This document shows, one piece after another, positions 1-10,669 of a stretch of DNA of 64,000 nucleotides. Each line of letters starts with the position of its first letter. The first letter of the stretch is position 1. The translations under genes and the position numbers were made by a program. The notes under the pieces are model-generated. The model did no database searches. It was not told where the DNA came from and saw only the letters and a list, made by a program, of their open reading frames with translations. Source of the stretch: Mangifera indica (taxonomy: Eukaryota; Streptophyta; Magnoliopsida; Sapindales; Anacardiaceae); NCBI RefSeq assembly GCF_011075055.1, contig NC_058138.1, positions 21,178,928 through 21,242,927 of the forward strand, written 5' to 3'.

Positions 1-246
1 AATATTAAAATTTAAAGAGATCGATTTTATAATATTTGTAATTAACATTCTAGAATAAATAAATGAAAAAAAGTCAACAATCGTAGCGAATCACGAAGAA
101 TACAGTAATCCAACGGCTGATAAACTCCCATCTCTAATTAATGAAGGCCATGCGCATTCTTTGCAAAATTAAAAATAAATTTTTAAAAAATAAAAAAAAT
201 CTCAGTTTCTCTCTCTCTAAATTCTAAATCTCTATCTAAAACTAAA
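1..246 (+). promoter_or_regulatory. upstream region and leader of the AHL gene
   Basis: AT-rich DNA ending in a pyrimidine-rich CT stretch (about 205-236) just before the ATG at 247. The CT tract looks like a typical plant 5' leader. No convincing TATA box or other defined site was found, and the promoter probably continues beyond the window edge. Confidence 0.4.
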
Positions 247-3200
247 ATGGAACCTGACGACACGCGACAACTATCACAACTCAGCTCCTACTTTCACCAT
301 CACCACCACCACCACCACCTCCTCCCCTCCCCCACCACCGCATCCGTCCCCTCCGCCACCGCTGCCACATCCTCACCCACCAATGGCCTGCTTCCACCTT
401 CTCTTCACACCACCAACAACGACGAAGGCGCTGGGTCCCACCACCACCAACACAATTCAATGGTGTACCATCACTCCGTTGCGTCTTCCGCCGTGAACTC
501 CCCTCTGGAGCCGGCGAAGAGGAAGCGTGGAAGACCCAGAAAGTACGGAACGCCGGAGCAGGCCTTGGCCGCCAGAAAAACGGCGTCGTCTTCTAACTCC
601 AAAGAGAAGAGAGAGCAACAACAAGACCTGTTGGTTTCTAATTCCTCGTCTCCGTTCTCTAAGAAGTCTCAGCTTGTCGGTTTTGGTAGGTGTTTTCGTA
701 AAGTTTCCTTCTTTATAGTCCTTTTTGTTACAGCTATCAATTTCGAGGGCTTTTCTTAAAATTTCATGTTTCACGCTACTCTACTTGTTAATTGGGTCTT
801 TTGACAATTTAGGTTCGTCTGATCTTTGTGGGTTTCTCTAAAATTATTTATTTTCGCAGGGAATTTGGATGATTGTTTTGAATTATTTACCAGTGTTGTT
901 TTTGCTTTTGTGTAGTGGGTGTCACTGAGAAAACATGAACGTTTGAATGCGTTTCGTGGAGTTTCTTTTTCCCTTTTTAAGTAGGCGTTCAATTTGCTGG
1001 TGTTTTTTACTTTTACATTTTGTGTGCTTTTCAATGCTTAATCTTTTAGTGCAATAAGTTTAGTGGGTCAAATTCCTAAATTCCTTGAAATGCTGAGGAA
1101 TTGTGTGAGTTATTCTGGCATTGGCTTGCTTCTGATTATCAGATTTGATGTGTATAAACGTTGTGCATAAATATAACCAGCTTGGTGGTTACACAAGCTT
1201 TTTCTTTTTATGGTTAGCCGAGCTTTGGTTGCTGTTTTTGAATTGGAAGGGTTTTAAAATTGTCCATCGTTGATTGATTAAGGATGTTATACTTTTAAGT
1301 CTTTATATTTGTGGCTGTGCGCCATAACGCTAATTGAGAAAGATGCTATATAGTCCATTACAGGCTGTTATATTGACTCTAGTTAGTGTGTAATGTATAG
1401 TGATACATTTGTCACTATTTGTATCTCTAACTGTAACATAATGCACATTGAGTGATATCAAATTAATTTTGTTGTATTTTACTATACTGAGATTTCTATT
1501 TGCCTTCTGTATATATCGAAGGTGATGGATTTGAAAATGTTTTGTGACCTCTGAAGTGGCTTTATGTGGCAATTGAGACTTCTTTTCTCTTTTTCTTTAC
1601 CTAGAGAAAACAATTTCAGGTCCCTCTTGTTAATGGCTGACTAACCACATGGCCTGATACCTTATGGTTTCACTTTCGAGAGTATTTTCTATTTTATTTT
1701 CTTTGCATTTTAGTATTGCAATAGCATTACTTTCTCCATGTAAAATGGTGTAACATTGTTGTTGTTATTATTAGTGGTGTTGTCATTGTTGTTGTTGTTA
1801 TCGTTGTTCAAATAGGGTTTGGGCTTCAGTATTTCCCATTGAGGTTGATTTATAACTTAGAAACTTACTGTTGCTCTTTTAAATTATTGGTGCAGGAAAT
1901 TCTGGGCAAGGCTTTACTCCTCATGTTATTAGCGTAGCTGTTGGTGAGGTATGCATTATCTAAGTTTCCAAATTTTCTCATGTTGAGATATATGTACTCA
2001 ATGATAATTATATGAACACGTGGTTTAAGAATAGAGTTTGCTCTATCGTCAGAAGTTCTAAATTTTTATTTAAATTGTGTAGCATTGCAAGAAATATATC
2101 TGATTAGTTCACTCTACTGTCTTTGTAAAATTTTAAAGGTTTTGCACTATACCATCATGTGTTCTTTGTTATGTAATTGACTGAAGACAGATTTTTGATG
2201 GTGTGCTTTTTCTTAATAAACATTAGGCAAAAACTGTTCCCCAAGCTTGTTTAGCCTTTTAAAAGGTTCTGGCTATTTTACTTAGTGTTTATTCTTTATT
2301 TGTTGTGGATCCAGGTAGAGTATCCAGTGAAGTTTGATGTATTTGAAGTTAATTTTTTCCTTTTCCTTCTTAAGTGGCACTAAAGATGATCTTGGGAAGC
2401 AGAGTGCACCTTTAACTGATTTTTTGTCTATTTTATTTTAAACTGTTTTCTCAATGTCTCTAACAGTGAGGAAATTGATTTTTACCTAGTTGCCTCGTCT
2501 TTTTCTCTTGATCTTTTTTTGTTTTTGGTTTTATTAGGATTAAACTTTTAGAATGAGCAACTTGCCTTTTATATGTGTACATTCAGCAATTATGGGAATC
2601 ATCTGACAGTGTCATTTTCCCTTTTTTGGGGAAGGTGGTGGTGATATATGACATAATGTTAGTAATCTTTGTCATTAGTTTTCTGAAATGTACCCATTTT
2701 CAATATGGTGAAACTTTTTATTTTAGAACATTATTAAGATTATGGTTGTTATTTTTCTTGTTGGCCACATCCTGTTTATTTGTCTTCTTTTTTCTTCCAT
2801 CTTACATTCAAAAATTGAAATCTCTTGTCTTGACCAAGTTTCTTCTAACATGGTGAACTTGTTAACACTAATGTGAGTAATCTGTAAGATTAGCATGTTG
2901 ATGATAGAATTGATCCTAGTAATATAGTAGTCACTAACTATTGAAATGTCTAAGACTCTTTTCTTTCCTTGGTGTTTAGGAACTGAAATATAATAGTGGG
3001 AGTATCCTATCCCATTCTCTTTATGGTTGTCAAATGGAAAAGTTTTGATTGTATGAGATGCGATAATACCTTGTTTCCCCCTATTAAGCTTTTTTTTTTT
3101 TTCGCATTCATTGCCAATCTTAAACCATAAATATACTTTCTCAATTTGATGGCGTTACTGAAAAATATTAAATATAGTTAAATTATAGATGTTGGAGTGT

Positions 3201-6200
3201 GAGTGGTTTCTTGATTTTGTTTTAGTGTATGAATGACAAATATGAAATAACCTTGAGGAAAAATATTATATATTGAAAAGTGAATTTACATCAATACTTA
3301 TATGCATTTCTAAATCCTAGTTTTACTAAGATACAATCTCTTTAATTATCCCTAACTATATCCTTAATTATCCTTCTCCTTAATTATCCCTAACTATATC
3401 CTTAATTATCTCTAATTATATCCTTTCTAATTTAGAGATACAATTCATATACAACTCAACACTCCCCCTCAAGCTGGAGCATACAAATCATATGCACCAA
3501 GCTTGTTACAAATGAATTCAATACGAGGACTCCTAAGAGACTTAGTAAGGATATCTGCAAGCTGATCATTAGAGCTGACATGGTTGGTAGTTATACACCC
3601 TGATAAAATTTTTTCTCGAATGAAGTGGCAATCTATTTCTATATGTTTCGTTCTCTCATGGAATACTGGATTAGAAGCAATATGAAGTGCTGCTTGGTTA
3701 TCACACAATAGCTTCATTTGTGATATATCTGCAAATTTCAACTCTTGAACCAATTGTTTCAACCATACAAGCTCACAGGTAGCCAATGCCATAGCGCGAT
3801 ATTCTGCCTCTGCGCTTGATCTAGCCACAACATCTTGCTTTTTACTTTTCCATGAAACCAAGTTACCACCAACAAGAATACAATATCCAGAAGTCGAGCG
3901 CCTATCAGACGGAGATCCTGCCCAATCAGCATCAGAATATCCAACAATCTGAGTATGACCTTTATCTTCATAGAGTAATCCTTTTCCTGGTGCTTTCTTA
4001 ATGTATCTCAAGATCCGAATAGCTGCATCCCAATGAGAATCGCATGGAGACTGAAGGAATTGACTGACAACACTAACTGGAAAAGAGATATCTGGTCTTG
4101 TGATAGTCAAATAGTTGAGTTTACCTACTAACCTTCGATATTTCCCTGGGTCTACAAGTGGCTCCCCCTGTCCTGGCGCAAGTCTAGTATTAGGGTCCAT
4201 AGGAGAATCAATAGGTTTACAATCCAACATCCCAGTCTCCTCCAAAATATCCAAAGCATACTTCCTCTGAGAGATAATAATACCTGTCTTAGACTGAGCA
4301 ACTTCTATCCCAAGAAAATATTTAAGTGTTCCCAAGTCTTTGGTTTGGAAATGATTAAATAGATGTTGTTTTAATTGATCGATACCCTCCTGATCATCGC
4401 CAGTGATAACAATATCGTCGACATAAACAACCAGATAAATGCACTTTCCTCGCGACGTGTGTCTGTAAAATACAGAATGATCCGACTCACATCGAGTCAT
4501 ACCAAATTCTTGAATAACTGTACTAAAGCGTCCAAACCAGGCACGTGGAGATTGTTTTAAGCCATATAGTGAGCGTCGAAGTTTACAAACCAAATCAGAC
4601 TCCCCCTGAGCAACAAAACCAGGCGGTTGCTCCATATAGATCTCCTCCTGAAGCTCACCATGAAGAAAGGCATTTTTGATGTCTAACTGAAACAAGGGCC
4701 AATGACGAATGGCAGCCATAGATAAGAATAACCGAACGGAGGACATCTTAGCCACTGGAGAAAATGTGTCACCATAATCCAAACCATAGATCTGAGTATA
4801 ACCTTTAGCGACCAACCGAGCTTTGAGACGATCAATAGTACCAGTAGGACCAGTCTTGACTGTGTAAACCCAACGACAGCCGATAGTGGAATGACCCAGG
4901 GGTAATTTCACCAATTCCCAAGTACCATTATGATGTAACGCAGTCATTTCATCCACCATTGCTTGCCTCCAACCTGGATTAGAAAGAGCCTCACGAATAG
5001 ATTTAGGAACTGAAATGGAGGATAAAGAGGACACAAAGGCATAATATGGTGAGGATAAACGGTGATAACTAAGAAAAGTATAAATAGGATGAGGATTACG
5101 AGAGGATCTTACAGCTTTACGGATAGCAATAGGAAATTGGTCATCAGGATGTAGGACCTCAGTCGGGCTAGATGTGGCAGCAGGAAGTGAGTCAACAGAG
5201 GCCGTTGGAACAATAGAAGTGATATCAGTACTTGCAAGAGAGTCAATAATAGGTGAAACAGGTGTTAAATCGTGTGGGAGGATTGTAGGATGAACATCGA
5301 AAGGAGGAATAAAAGTAGGTAATGGAAGACTCTCAGGGATAGGAGATTGGGTTTCAGATGAAGAGAAGTAAGGAGAAGACTCAAAGAAAGTAACACTAGT
5401 AGATATAAAGTAACGACGTGTCGTAGGAGAGTAACATTTATAACCTTTCTGGAGACGAGAGTAACCAGGAAATATACATTTGATAGACCGAACAGATAGT
5501 TTATCAAGACCTGGGGAAAGGTTATGTACAAAACATGTGCAACCAAAGACACGTGGAGCGATAGTGTATAAAGGGCCAGTAGGGAAGAGAATTGAATGTG
5601 GAATCTGATTTTGCAATACTAAGGAGGGCATTCGATTAATGAGATAGCAAACAGTAAGAACTGCATCAGCCCAAAAAGGTAGAGGAGCATGTGAATGTAA
5701 TAATAATGTACGAGCTGTTTCAATGAGGTGTCTATTTTTGCGCTCAGCAACCCCATTTTGTTGTGGGGTGTAAGCACAAGAAGACTGGTGAAGAATCCCT
5801 TGAGAAGACATGAAATTTGTGAAAGGAGTGGAAAAATATTCACGCGCATTATCACTACGTAATGTGCGTATAGAAGAATTAAATTGTGTTTTAACTTCGG
5901 CACAAAATGACTGAAAATGAGAAAATAACTCAGATCGACTTTTCATTAAAAATATCCACGTGCAACGCGAATAATCATCAATGAATGTCACAAAATATTG
6001 AAAATTTAAAGTAGACTTGACTCGACAAGGACCCCACACATCAGAGTGAACTAACTCAAAAGGAGACGAAGCTTGATTATTGACACGCCTTGGGAAGAAA
6101 CTACGAGACTGCTTCCCAAGTTGACAAGACTCACACTCAAGAGATGACAAACTAGATAAATGAGGGACCATCTTCTGGAGCTTGGAGAGACTAGGATGCC

Positions 6201-9200
6201 CCAAACGATTATGAAGAAGAGTTGGAGACTCAATAGCAGTCCAAGCAGCGGAAGAAGGAAAGGACAAGTGATAAAGCCCTTGTGACTCACATCCTGTGCC
6301 AATCGTCTTGCCCGAACTTCGATCCTGTATAACAAAGGCATCATTAGTAAATGTAATGGAACAATTCAAGGCTCGTGTTAATTTACTAACGGAAACGAGA
6401 TTAAATGGGCAATTAGGAAGATAAAGAACCGAATCTAAAGAGAGATTTGGTAATGGATTAGCATGTCCGACGGCTTTAACTATAGATTTTGTGCCATCCG
6501 CTAGTGTGACAGAAGAAAAAGATTTGGAATGATTAAAATGTGAAAATAAACTAGAGTTACCAGAAATATGGTCTGAGGCACCTGAATCTAGGACCCAAGG
6601 TCCTAGAGTGGAGGATTGTGATAGGCAAGCAATCGAATTACCAGACTGGGCAAAGGAAGCAACAGAGGATTGAGATGACTGTTTCGTCGTCTGGTACTGA
6701 AGGTATTCTTCATAATCAGCTCCAGTGAGAGTAACTGATTGAGGAACTGATTGAGACTGTCTTGCTGAAATCTCTGAATGATGATCAAGAGGAGCTGATT
6801 GAGGGACTGATTGTGCAACATTGACATTGTGTGTAGGTCTCCCATGTAGCTTATAACATTTGTCGCGAGTATGCCCCCATCTATTGCAGTAATTGCATCT
6901 TGGACGACCGCCTCTACTCCCACGGTCACTTGACTCTCTAGAGTGGTTTGGAGATCGAGAGACTAGGGCAGCAGAATCTGTAACAGTAGGTCCTATGGTA
7001 GAGGAAACTCTGAGCAGACGAGCAAATACATCATCCAATGTTGGAATGGTTGCACTTCCCAAGATTTGATCTCTAACAGGAGCAAGATCTGGATTAATTG
7101 CAGTGAGAGTTAAGATCATAAAAAACTTGTCACGTTATGCTAAATCCTCAGCTACACTCTTCCCGACAGGTAAAATAGTATTAAATTCAGCTTTCAAAGA
7201 TGACATCCGCCCCAGGAAGTCTGGTATACTCATATTTTGTTGTTTCAGATTAACCATATTAGAGACAACCGAATATAACTGTTGAACATCATTAGTGTAA
7301 AGCAATTTGGCTTGATTCCAAATATCAACACATGTTCTATAAGCTTTGTAAATAGGGTAGAGAGATGGATCAATAGATTGCCATAACAGACTACACAATA
7401 ACGCATCAGTTTTAACCCAACTACCCTTATTTATATCAGTTTCTGTCAAATCAGTAGCTCGAACGGTCAAATGGTCTTCTAAACCTTGTCCTGTAAACCA
7501 TAACTCTATAGATGTAGCCCATGACGTATAATTAATACTTCCTAATAATTTTTCAGTAGTAATATTAGGAAGGGAGAGAAATGGAGTAAATGCACCTGAT
7601 TTTGAAGATCCTTCACTAGCCATTAATAAAAGAAAATTAACAAAATCAACACTGTAGAACTGTTCCGGCGATGACGACGGCGACGGACAGCGAAGAGATT
7701 ACTCGTCGGAATATTCTGAGTTCAACAGTGCCGGTAGTGTAGCCTAACGCGCGCCGGGAAAGCAAATCGGAGATGACGATCCGAGACAGAAACAGTCGGA
7801 GCGTGACGCCGATTCCGATGACCGATGACGACGAAGTCACCACAGACAGACTCGCCGGCGTCTTCTGAGAGGACTGGAAGAGGCGGTGTCGATGCACGCT
7901 CGCCGGAGAAACAGATCGGAGATCACAGCCTGAGCGCGAACAACGGTCAGCGTGTGCGCGCTATTCCGGCGTCGGATGGCGGCGGAGTTTCCACGGATGG
8001 AATCGCCGGTGTCGTCTGAGTCCCATTGAGAGGGCGATGTCGATTCACGGTCGCCGGAATAGGAGATCGGCGACGGAGATACCGAGGAGACAAGCCGCGC
8101 GTGTAGGCGCGTGCGGAGGCGAACGACAACGGGACTTCGACGGGTTTGACGGCGAGACTATTCCGATCCCTCCAGTGTGAGCACAATCACCGGAAGATGA
8201 TGAAACCACGGTGATCGGAGAAACAGCCGGAAAGAGGGTTTTATTCACCGGGAAGGATGCCGAAAAAATTTCAAATTTTTATTCTAGGCTCTGATACCAT
8301 ATGAAATAACCTTGAGGAAAAATATTATATATTGAAAAGTGAATTTACATCAATACTTATATGCATTTCTAAATCCTAGTTTTACTAAGATACAATCTCT
8401 TTAATTATCCCTAACTATATCCTTAATTATCCTTCTCCTTAATTATCCCTAACTATATCCTTAATTATCTCTAATTATATCCTTTCTAATTTAGAGATAC
8501 AATTCATATACAACTCAACAAACATTGTTAACTTCTATTTTATTTTAGTGGTAATTACAATATAATAGTTTTTGCTTATTTAGTTGACATGTTTAGGTGC
8601 TAATAGAGTTTTATATTGTCTGAGTCAATATCTTGTTTCTGTTTATCTGTCTCCCCTCTGACAAGATAAATGGATCTATTGAATAGGATGTTTTGCAGAA
8701 AATCATGATGTTCATGCAACAGATTAAGTGTGAGATATGTATTCTGTCTGCCTCTGGTTCGATCTCTAATGCATCTCTGCGCCAGCCAGCAACATCAGGA
8801 GGCAATATTACATATGAGGTACCTTTTTATGTTACGTGCTCATTTTGCACTTGTATTCATAACTCTTTTGTTGACTTTCCATGTATGGGTTTTTCCCCCT
8901 TAGAAGGAGCAAAAACAAATAGGGAAATGAGAAATAACTGTATTTGAAAGTCTCCTGTGTTTAAGGTTTCTGTGTTTGTTTCTTCATCAAATTGCCGTAA
9001 GATGCTTCTGTAATGTGTGCAGTAAGGAAGACATAATTTTATTTGAGAGAAATAGAGACAGGCGATTTCTGTTGAATCACCTACAGGATGCTTGTGTAAT
9101 GAGTGCAGAAAGGAAAATTTACATTTGTGAGAGACAGAGAGCTGGGAGCACTACTGTTTCTTTATAACATAATCTAGGTCCCTTCTGGGCAGCAAGGTCT

Positions 9201-10669
9201 GATAGAAGCATATCAACTTTCAAGGAAGAGCCAAAGTTGAGATTGTATCACTGAATTCTGACAGTTGCACAAATTAGTAATGACAAACTTGATTCACTCT
9301 GGATCTATTTGTGTCTTTAGAAGAAGTTTTTAAAAAAAAAAAAAAACTTAAATGGGGCTTGTGGATTAGTAGAAGCTTTTCATAATATATAATCATGGTG
9401 AAAACATACTGTAACTAGTATTAAAGAATTATCATAAACCTCTAGTTGCGTCTTTAGTTCAATAATTAGAGCGTACGATTGGTGAATTTGATATATGTTT
9501 CTTTAAATATTATTTTGAAGGACATATATATAATTTAATTGAGATGCTGAACCAATATCACCTCAGATCTAGACATGTATATGTCATTTGGTGCCATCAA
9601 TTCTCAATCTTTCAAAGATATGGTTGTTCAAGTTTGTTGCAATCCCTGGGTTTAAGTACCTTGTGTAGTCTCTGAAATGACAGATTCAGTAATGGCTGTT
9701 TGTTATCATACCTGTGAAAGCACTCAACATTGTGCAAATAATAGTTATTAGAGTCATTTCAACAAGTGCTATAAATATTTGAGCTTTTATATTCGCACTG
9801 GTTCCAAAGGTCACTGAAAATATATTGTTTTCTTTATTTCCTTAAGATTATACCTTTCTTCTGGATAAGTTGATTGTACCAAAAAGGAAACAAAAAATGA
9901 CATATATACGTGTATCAATTATTTGATATTTTCAAAAATGTAATTGTCTCTTTCAAACTCTGACATTAGGGTCGTTTTGAAATTATTTCATTGTCTGGAT
10001 CCTATGTGCGGACGGAAATTGGAGGAAGGACTGGTGGGCTTAGTGTTTGTCTGTCTAGTTCAGATGGCCAGATCATTGGGGGAGGAGTTGGTGGACCCCT
10101 AAAGGCTGCTGGTCCAGTTCAGGTGATGTACAAAATCTACAATTGATTTGATGAAATTTCTGATTTGTCTGTAAGCGACATTGGTTCTTTAGCTGATTAA
10201 TCATTTCATGCTTATTAAATGTTCAGGTTATTGTTGGTACCTTTCAGATTGACTCTAAGAAGGATGTTAATGCTGGTATAAAAGGTGAGGCTTCTGGCAG
10301 CAAGTTGCCATCGCCAGTTGGTGGGGCATCAGTATCAAGTATTGGCTTCCGCTCACCAATTGAATCTTCTGGGAGAAATCCTATCCGAGGAAATGATGAT
10401 TTTCAAACTATTGGAGTAAGTCATTTCATGATTCAACCTTCTGGTATGCATGTGTCACCTTCACGAACAGAATGGAGGAGTACCCTGGATGCTAGAACCT
10501 CAGCTGGTTATGACTTGACAGGTATGTTCTTTCCCTTTGAAAGGGGTTGGGAGGAGGAATGAGAGAAAGAGGAAAAGAATGAAAAAGTGATTTTTCTTTT
10601 GCAGGAAGAACAGGGCATGGAGCTCATCAATCTCCAGAAAATGGAGACTATGACCAAATTCCAGATTAG
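247..10669 (+). CDS. AHL: type II AT-hook nuclear-localized (AHL) protein, six exons
   Basis: Exons read by eye: 247-685, 1896-1948, 8687-8818, 9970-10122, 10227-10521, 10605-10669; all junctions are GT-AG and the phases join to 1137 nt, a 378-residue protein. Residues 17-24 are an eight-histidine run. The AT-hook KRKRGRPRKY lies at 91-100 and should bind the minor groove of AT-rich DNA. A PPC/DUF296 domain runs from about 152 to 268, with the type II core GRFEIISLSGSY starting at 209; this domain mediates AHL trimerisation and partner binding in the family. The C-terminus ends NGDYDQIPD, as in clade B AHLs. Family role: chromatin-linked transcriptional regulation in the nucleus. Intron 2 is 6.7 kb because a copia element sits in it. 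Exon 3 must begin at 8687, because the next AG (8697) would drop four conserved residues. The Arabidopsis orthologue number cannot be assigned. Confidence 0.9.
686..1895 (+). other. AHL intron 1
   Basis: A 1210-bp intron with GT at 686 and AG at 1894-1895. It is T-rich like other plant introns and contains an imperfect GTT/ATT trinucleotide tract near 1755-1808. No coding or mobile-element signature was seen in it. Confidence 0.75.
3243..3461 (-). repeat. 3' LTR of the copia element
   Basis: 219 bp, bounded by TG..CA and identical to the copy at 8302-8520. It contains an internal tandem repeat of about 37 bp built from ATTATCC/CTATATCC blocks (about 3351-3422). It borders the polypurine tract at 3462. 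Confidence 0.93.
3462..3473 (-). other. polypurine tract of the copia element
   Basis: On the minus strand this reads CTTGAGGGGGAG, directly before the 3' LTR. It would prime plus-strand DNA synthesis. The pol stop codon (3469-3471) overlaps it, a common compact arrangement in copia elements. Confidence 0.85.
3469..7119 (-). CDS. copia polyprotein: C-terminal gag, protease, integrase, RT, RNase H
   Basis: Open for 1216 codons from the first ATG after the interrupting stop. Visible in order: gag zinc knuckle CNYCNRWGHTRDKC (C75, C78, H83, C88); aspartic protease DSGA at about 178-181; GAG-preintegrase/integrase HHCC zinc motif around HNRLGHP and CESCQLGK; integrase core with VHSDVWGP, FIDDYSR and QQNGVAERKNR; copia reverse transcriptase with the YVDD active site in YLVVYVDDIVITG; RNase H near the C-terminus with DNQAALHIA. 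The frame is the same as that of the upstream gag segment, so in a normal element both form one polyprotein. No other break was noticed. Whether the RNA is expressed is unknown. Confidence 0.93.
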   Translation of the reverse strand: MILTLTAINPDLAPVRDQILGSATIPTLDDVFARLLRVSSTIGPTVTDSAALVSRSPNHSRESSDRGSRGGRPRCNYCNRWGHTRDKCYKLHGRPTHNVNVAQSVPQSAPLDHHSEISARQSQSVPQSVTLTGADYEEYLQYQTTKQSSQSSVASFAQSGNSIACLSQSSTLGPWVLDSGASDHISGNSSLFSHFNHSKSFSSVTLADGTKSIVKAVGHANPLPNLSLDSVLYLPNCPFNLVSVSKLTRALNCSITFTNDAFVIQDRSSGKTIGTGCESQGLYHLSFPSSAAWTAIESPTLLHNRLGHPSLSKLQKMVPHLSSLSSLECESCQLGKQSRSFFPRRVNNQASSPFELVHSDVWGPCRVKSTLNFQYFVTFIDDYSRCTWIFLMKSRSELFSHFQSFCAEVKTQFNSSIRTLRSDNAREYFSTPFTNFMSSQGILHQSSCAYTPQQNGVAERKNRHLIETARTLLLHSHAPLPFWADAVLTVCYLINRMPSLVLQNQIPHSILFPTGPLYTIAPRVFGCTCFVHNLSPGLDKLSVRSIKCIFPGYSRLQKGYKCYSPTTRRYFISTSVTFFESSPYFSSSETQSPIPESLPLPTFIPPFDVHPTILPHDLTPVSPIIDSLASTDITSIVPTASVDSLPAATSSPTEVLHPDDQFPIAIRKAVRSSRNPHPIYTFLSYHRLSSPYYAFVSSLSSISVPKSIREALSNPGWRQAMVDEMTALHHNGTWELVKLPLGHSTIGCRWVYTVKTGPTGTIDRLKARLVAKGYTQIYGLDYGDTFSPVAKMSSVRLFLSMAAIRHWPLFQLDIKNAFLHGELQEEIYMEQPPGFVAQGESDLVCKLRRSLYGLKQSPRAWFGRFSTVIQEFGMTRCESDHSVFYRHTSRGKCIYLVVYVDDIVITGDDQEGIDQLKQHLFNHFQTKDLGTLKYFLGIEVAQSKTGIIISQRKYALDILEETGMLDCKPIDSPMDPNTRLAPGQGEPLVDPGKYRRLVGKLNYLTITRPDISFPVSVVSQFLQSPCDSHWDAAIRILRYIKKAPGKGLLYEDKGHTQIVGYSDADWAGSPSDRRSTSGYCILVGGNLVSWKSKKQDVVARSSAEAEYRAMALATCELVWLKQLVQELKFADISQMKLLCDNQAALHIASNPVFHERTKHIEIDCHFIREKILSGCITTNHVSSNDQLADILTKSLRSPRIEFICNKLGAYDLYAPA
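7135..7623 (-). pseudogene. N-terminal gag segment of the copia element, ended by an in-frame TAA
   Basis: 162 codons from the ATG at 7623. It contains the retrotransposon gag N-terminal features (NYTSWATSIELWF, later LWNQAK-like VDIWNQAKLLY and MSIPDFLGRMSSLKAEF), typical of the copia gag domain that binds RNA and forms the particle. Translation stops at TAA (7135-7137), before the zinc knuckle, which lies downstream in the same frame. The interruption therefore separates the gag halves and probably disables this copy, unless the stop is read through. With identical LTRs the stop must be recent or was present in the source copy. Confidence 0.85.
7851..8150 (-). repeat. imperfect ~150-bp tandem repeats in the copia leader
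   Basis: The GC-rich untranslated leader between gag and the 5' LTR contains two diverged tandem units, starting near 7851 and 8002. Shared blocks include CGCCGG, GATGTCGAT or GGTGTCGAT, CGGTCGCCGGA and AGATCGG. A weaker third unit may lie at 7741-7850. The base composition differs sharply from the AT-rich surroundings. Confidence 0.65.
8287..8299 (-). other. primer-binding site of the copia element
   Basis: The minus strand reads TGGTATCAGAGCC, two bases from the canonical 5' LTR end. It is complementary to the 3' end of plant initiator tRNA-Met, the usual primer of copia elements. Confidence 0.92.
8302..8520 (-). repeat. 5' LTR of the copia element
   Basis: 219 bp, identical to 3243-3461 by eye. 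On the minus strand it runs TG..CA into the primer-binding site. It should carry the element's promoter. Confidence 0.93.

Larger units (their letters stand above)
3243..8520 (-). mobile_element. complete Ty1/copia LTR retrotransposon in AHL intron 2
   Basis: The element lies on the minus strand, antisense to its host gene. Two 219-bp LTRs (3243-3461 and 8302-8520) are identical by eye. On the minus strand the order is 5' LTR, a primer-binding site matching initiator tRNA-Met, a GC-rich leader, gag, protease, integrase, reverse transcriptase/RNase H, polypurine tract, 3' LTR. Integrase before RT defines the copia superfamily. The 5-mer ACAAA stands at 3236-3240 and again at 8518-8522. It could be the target-site duplication if the LTR termini are shifted by two or three bases; with the canonical TG..CA ends the flanks (AAATA, AACAT) do not match. 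Identical LTRs imply a very recent insertion. One in-frame TAA at 7135-7137 interrupts gag. Confidence 0.95.

Noticed and set aside
9446..9482. tRNA 5'-half-like stretch GCGTCTTTAGTTCAATAATT
   Set aside because: It resembles a D-arm/A-box, but there is no anticodon arm, no B-box and no closing acceptor stem.
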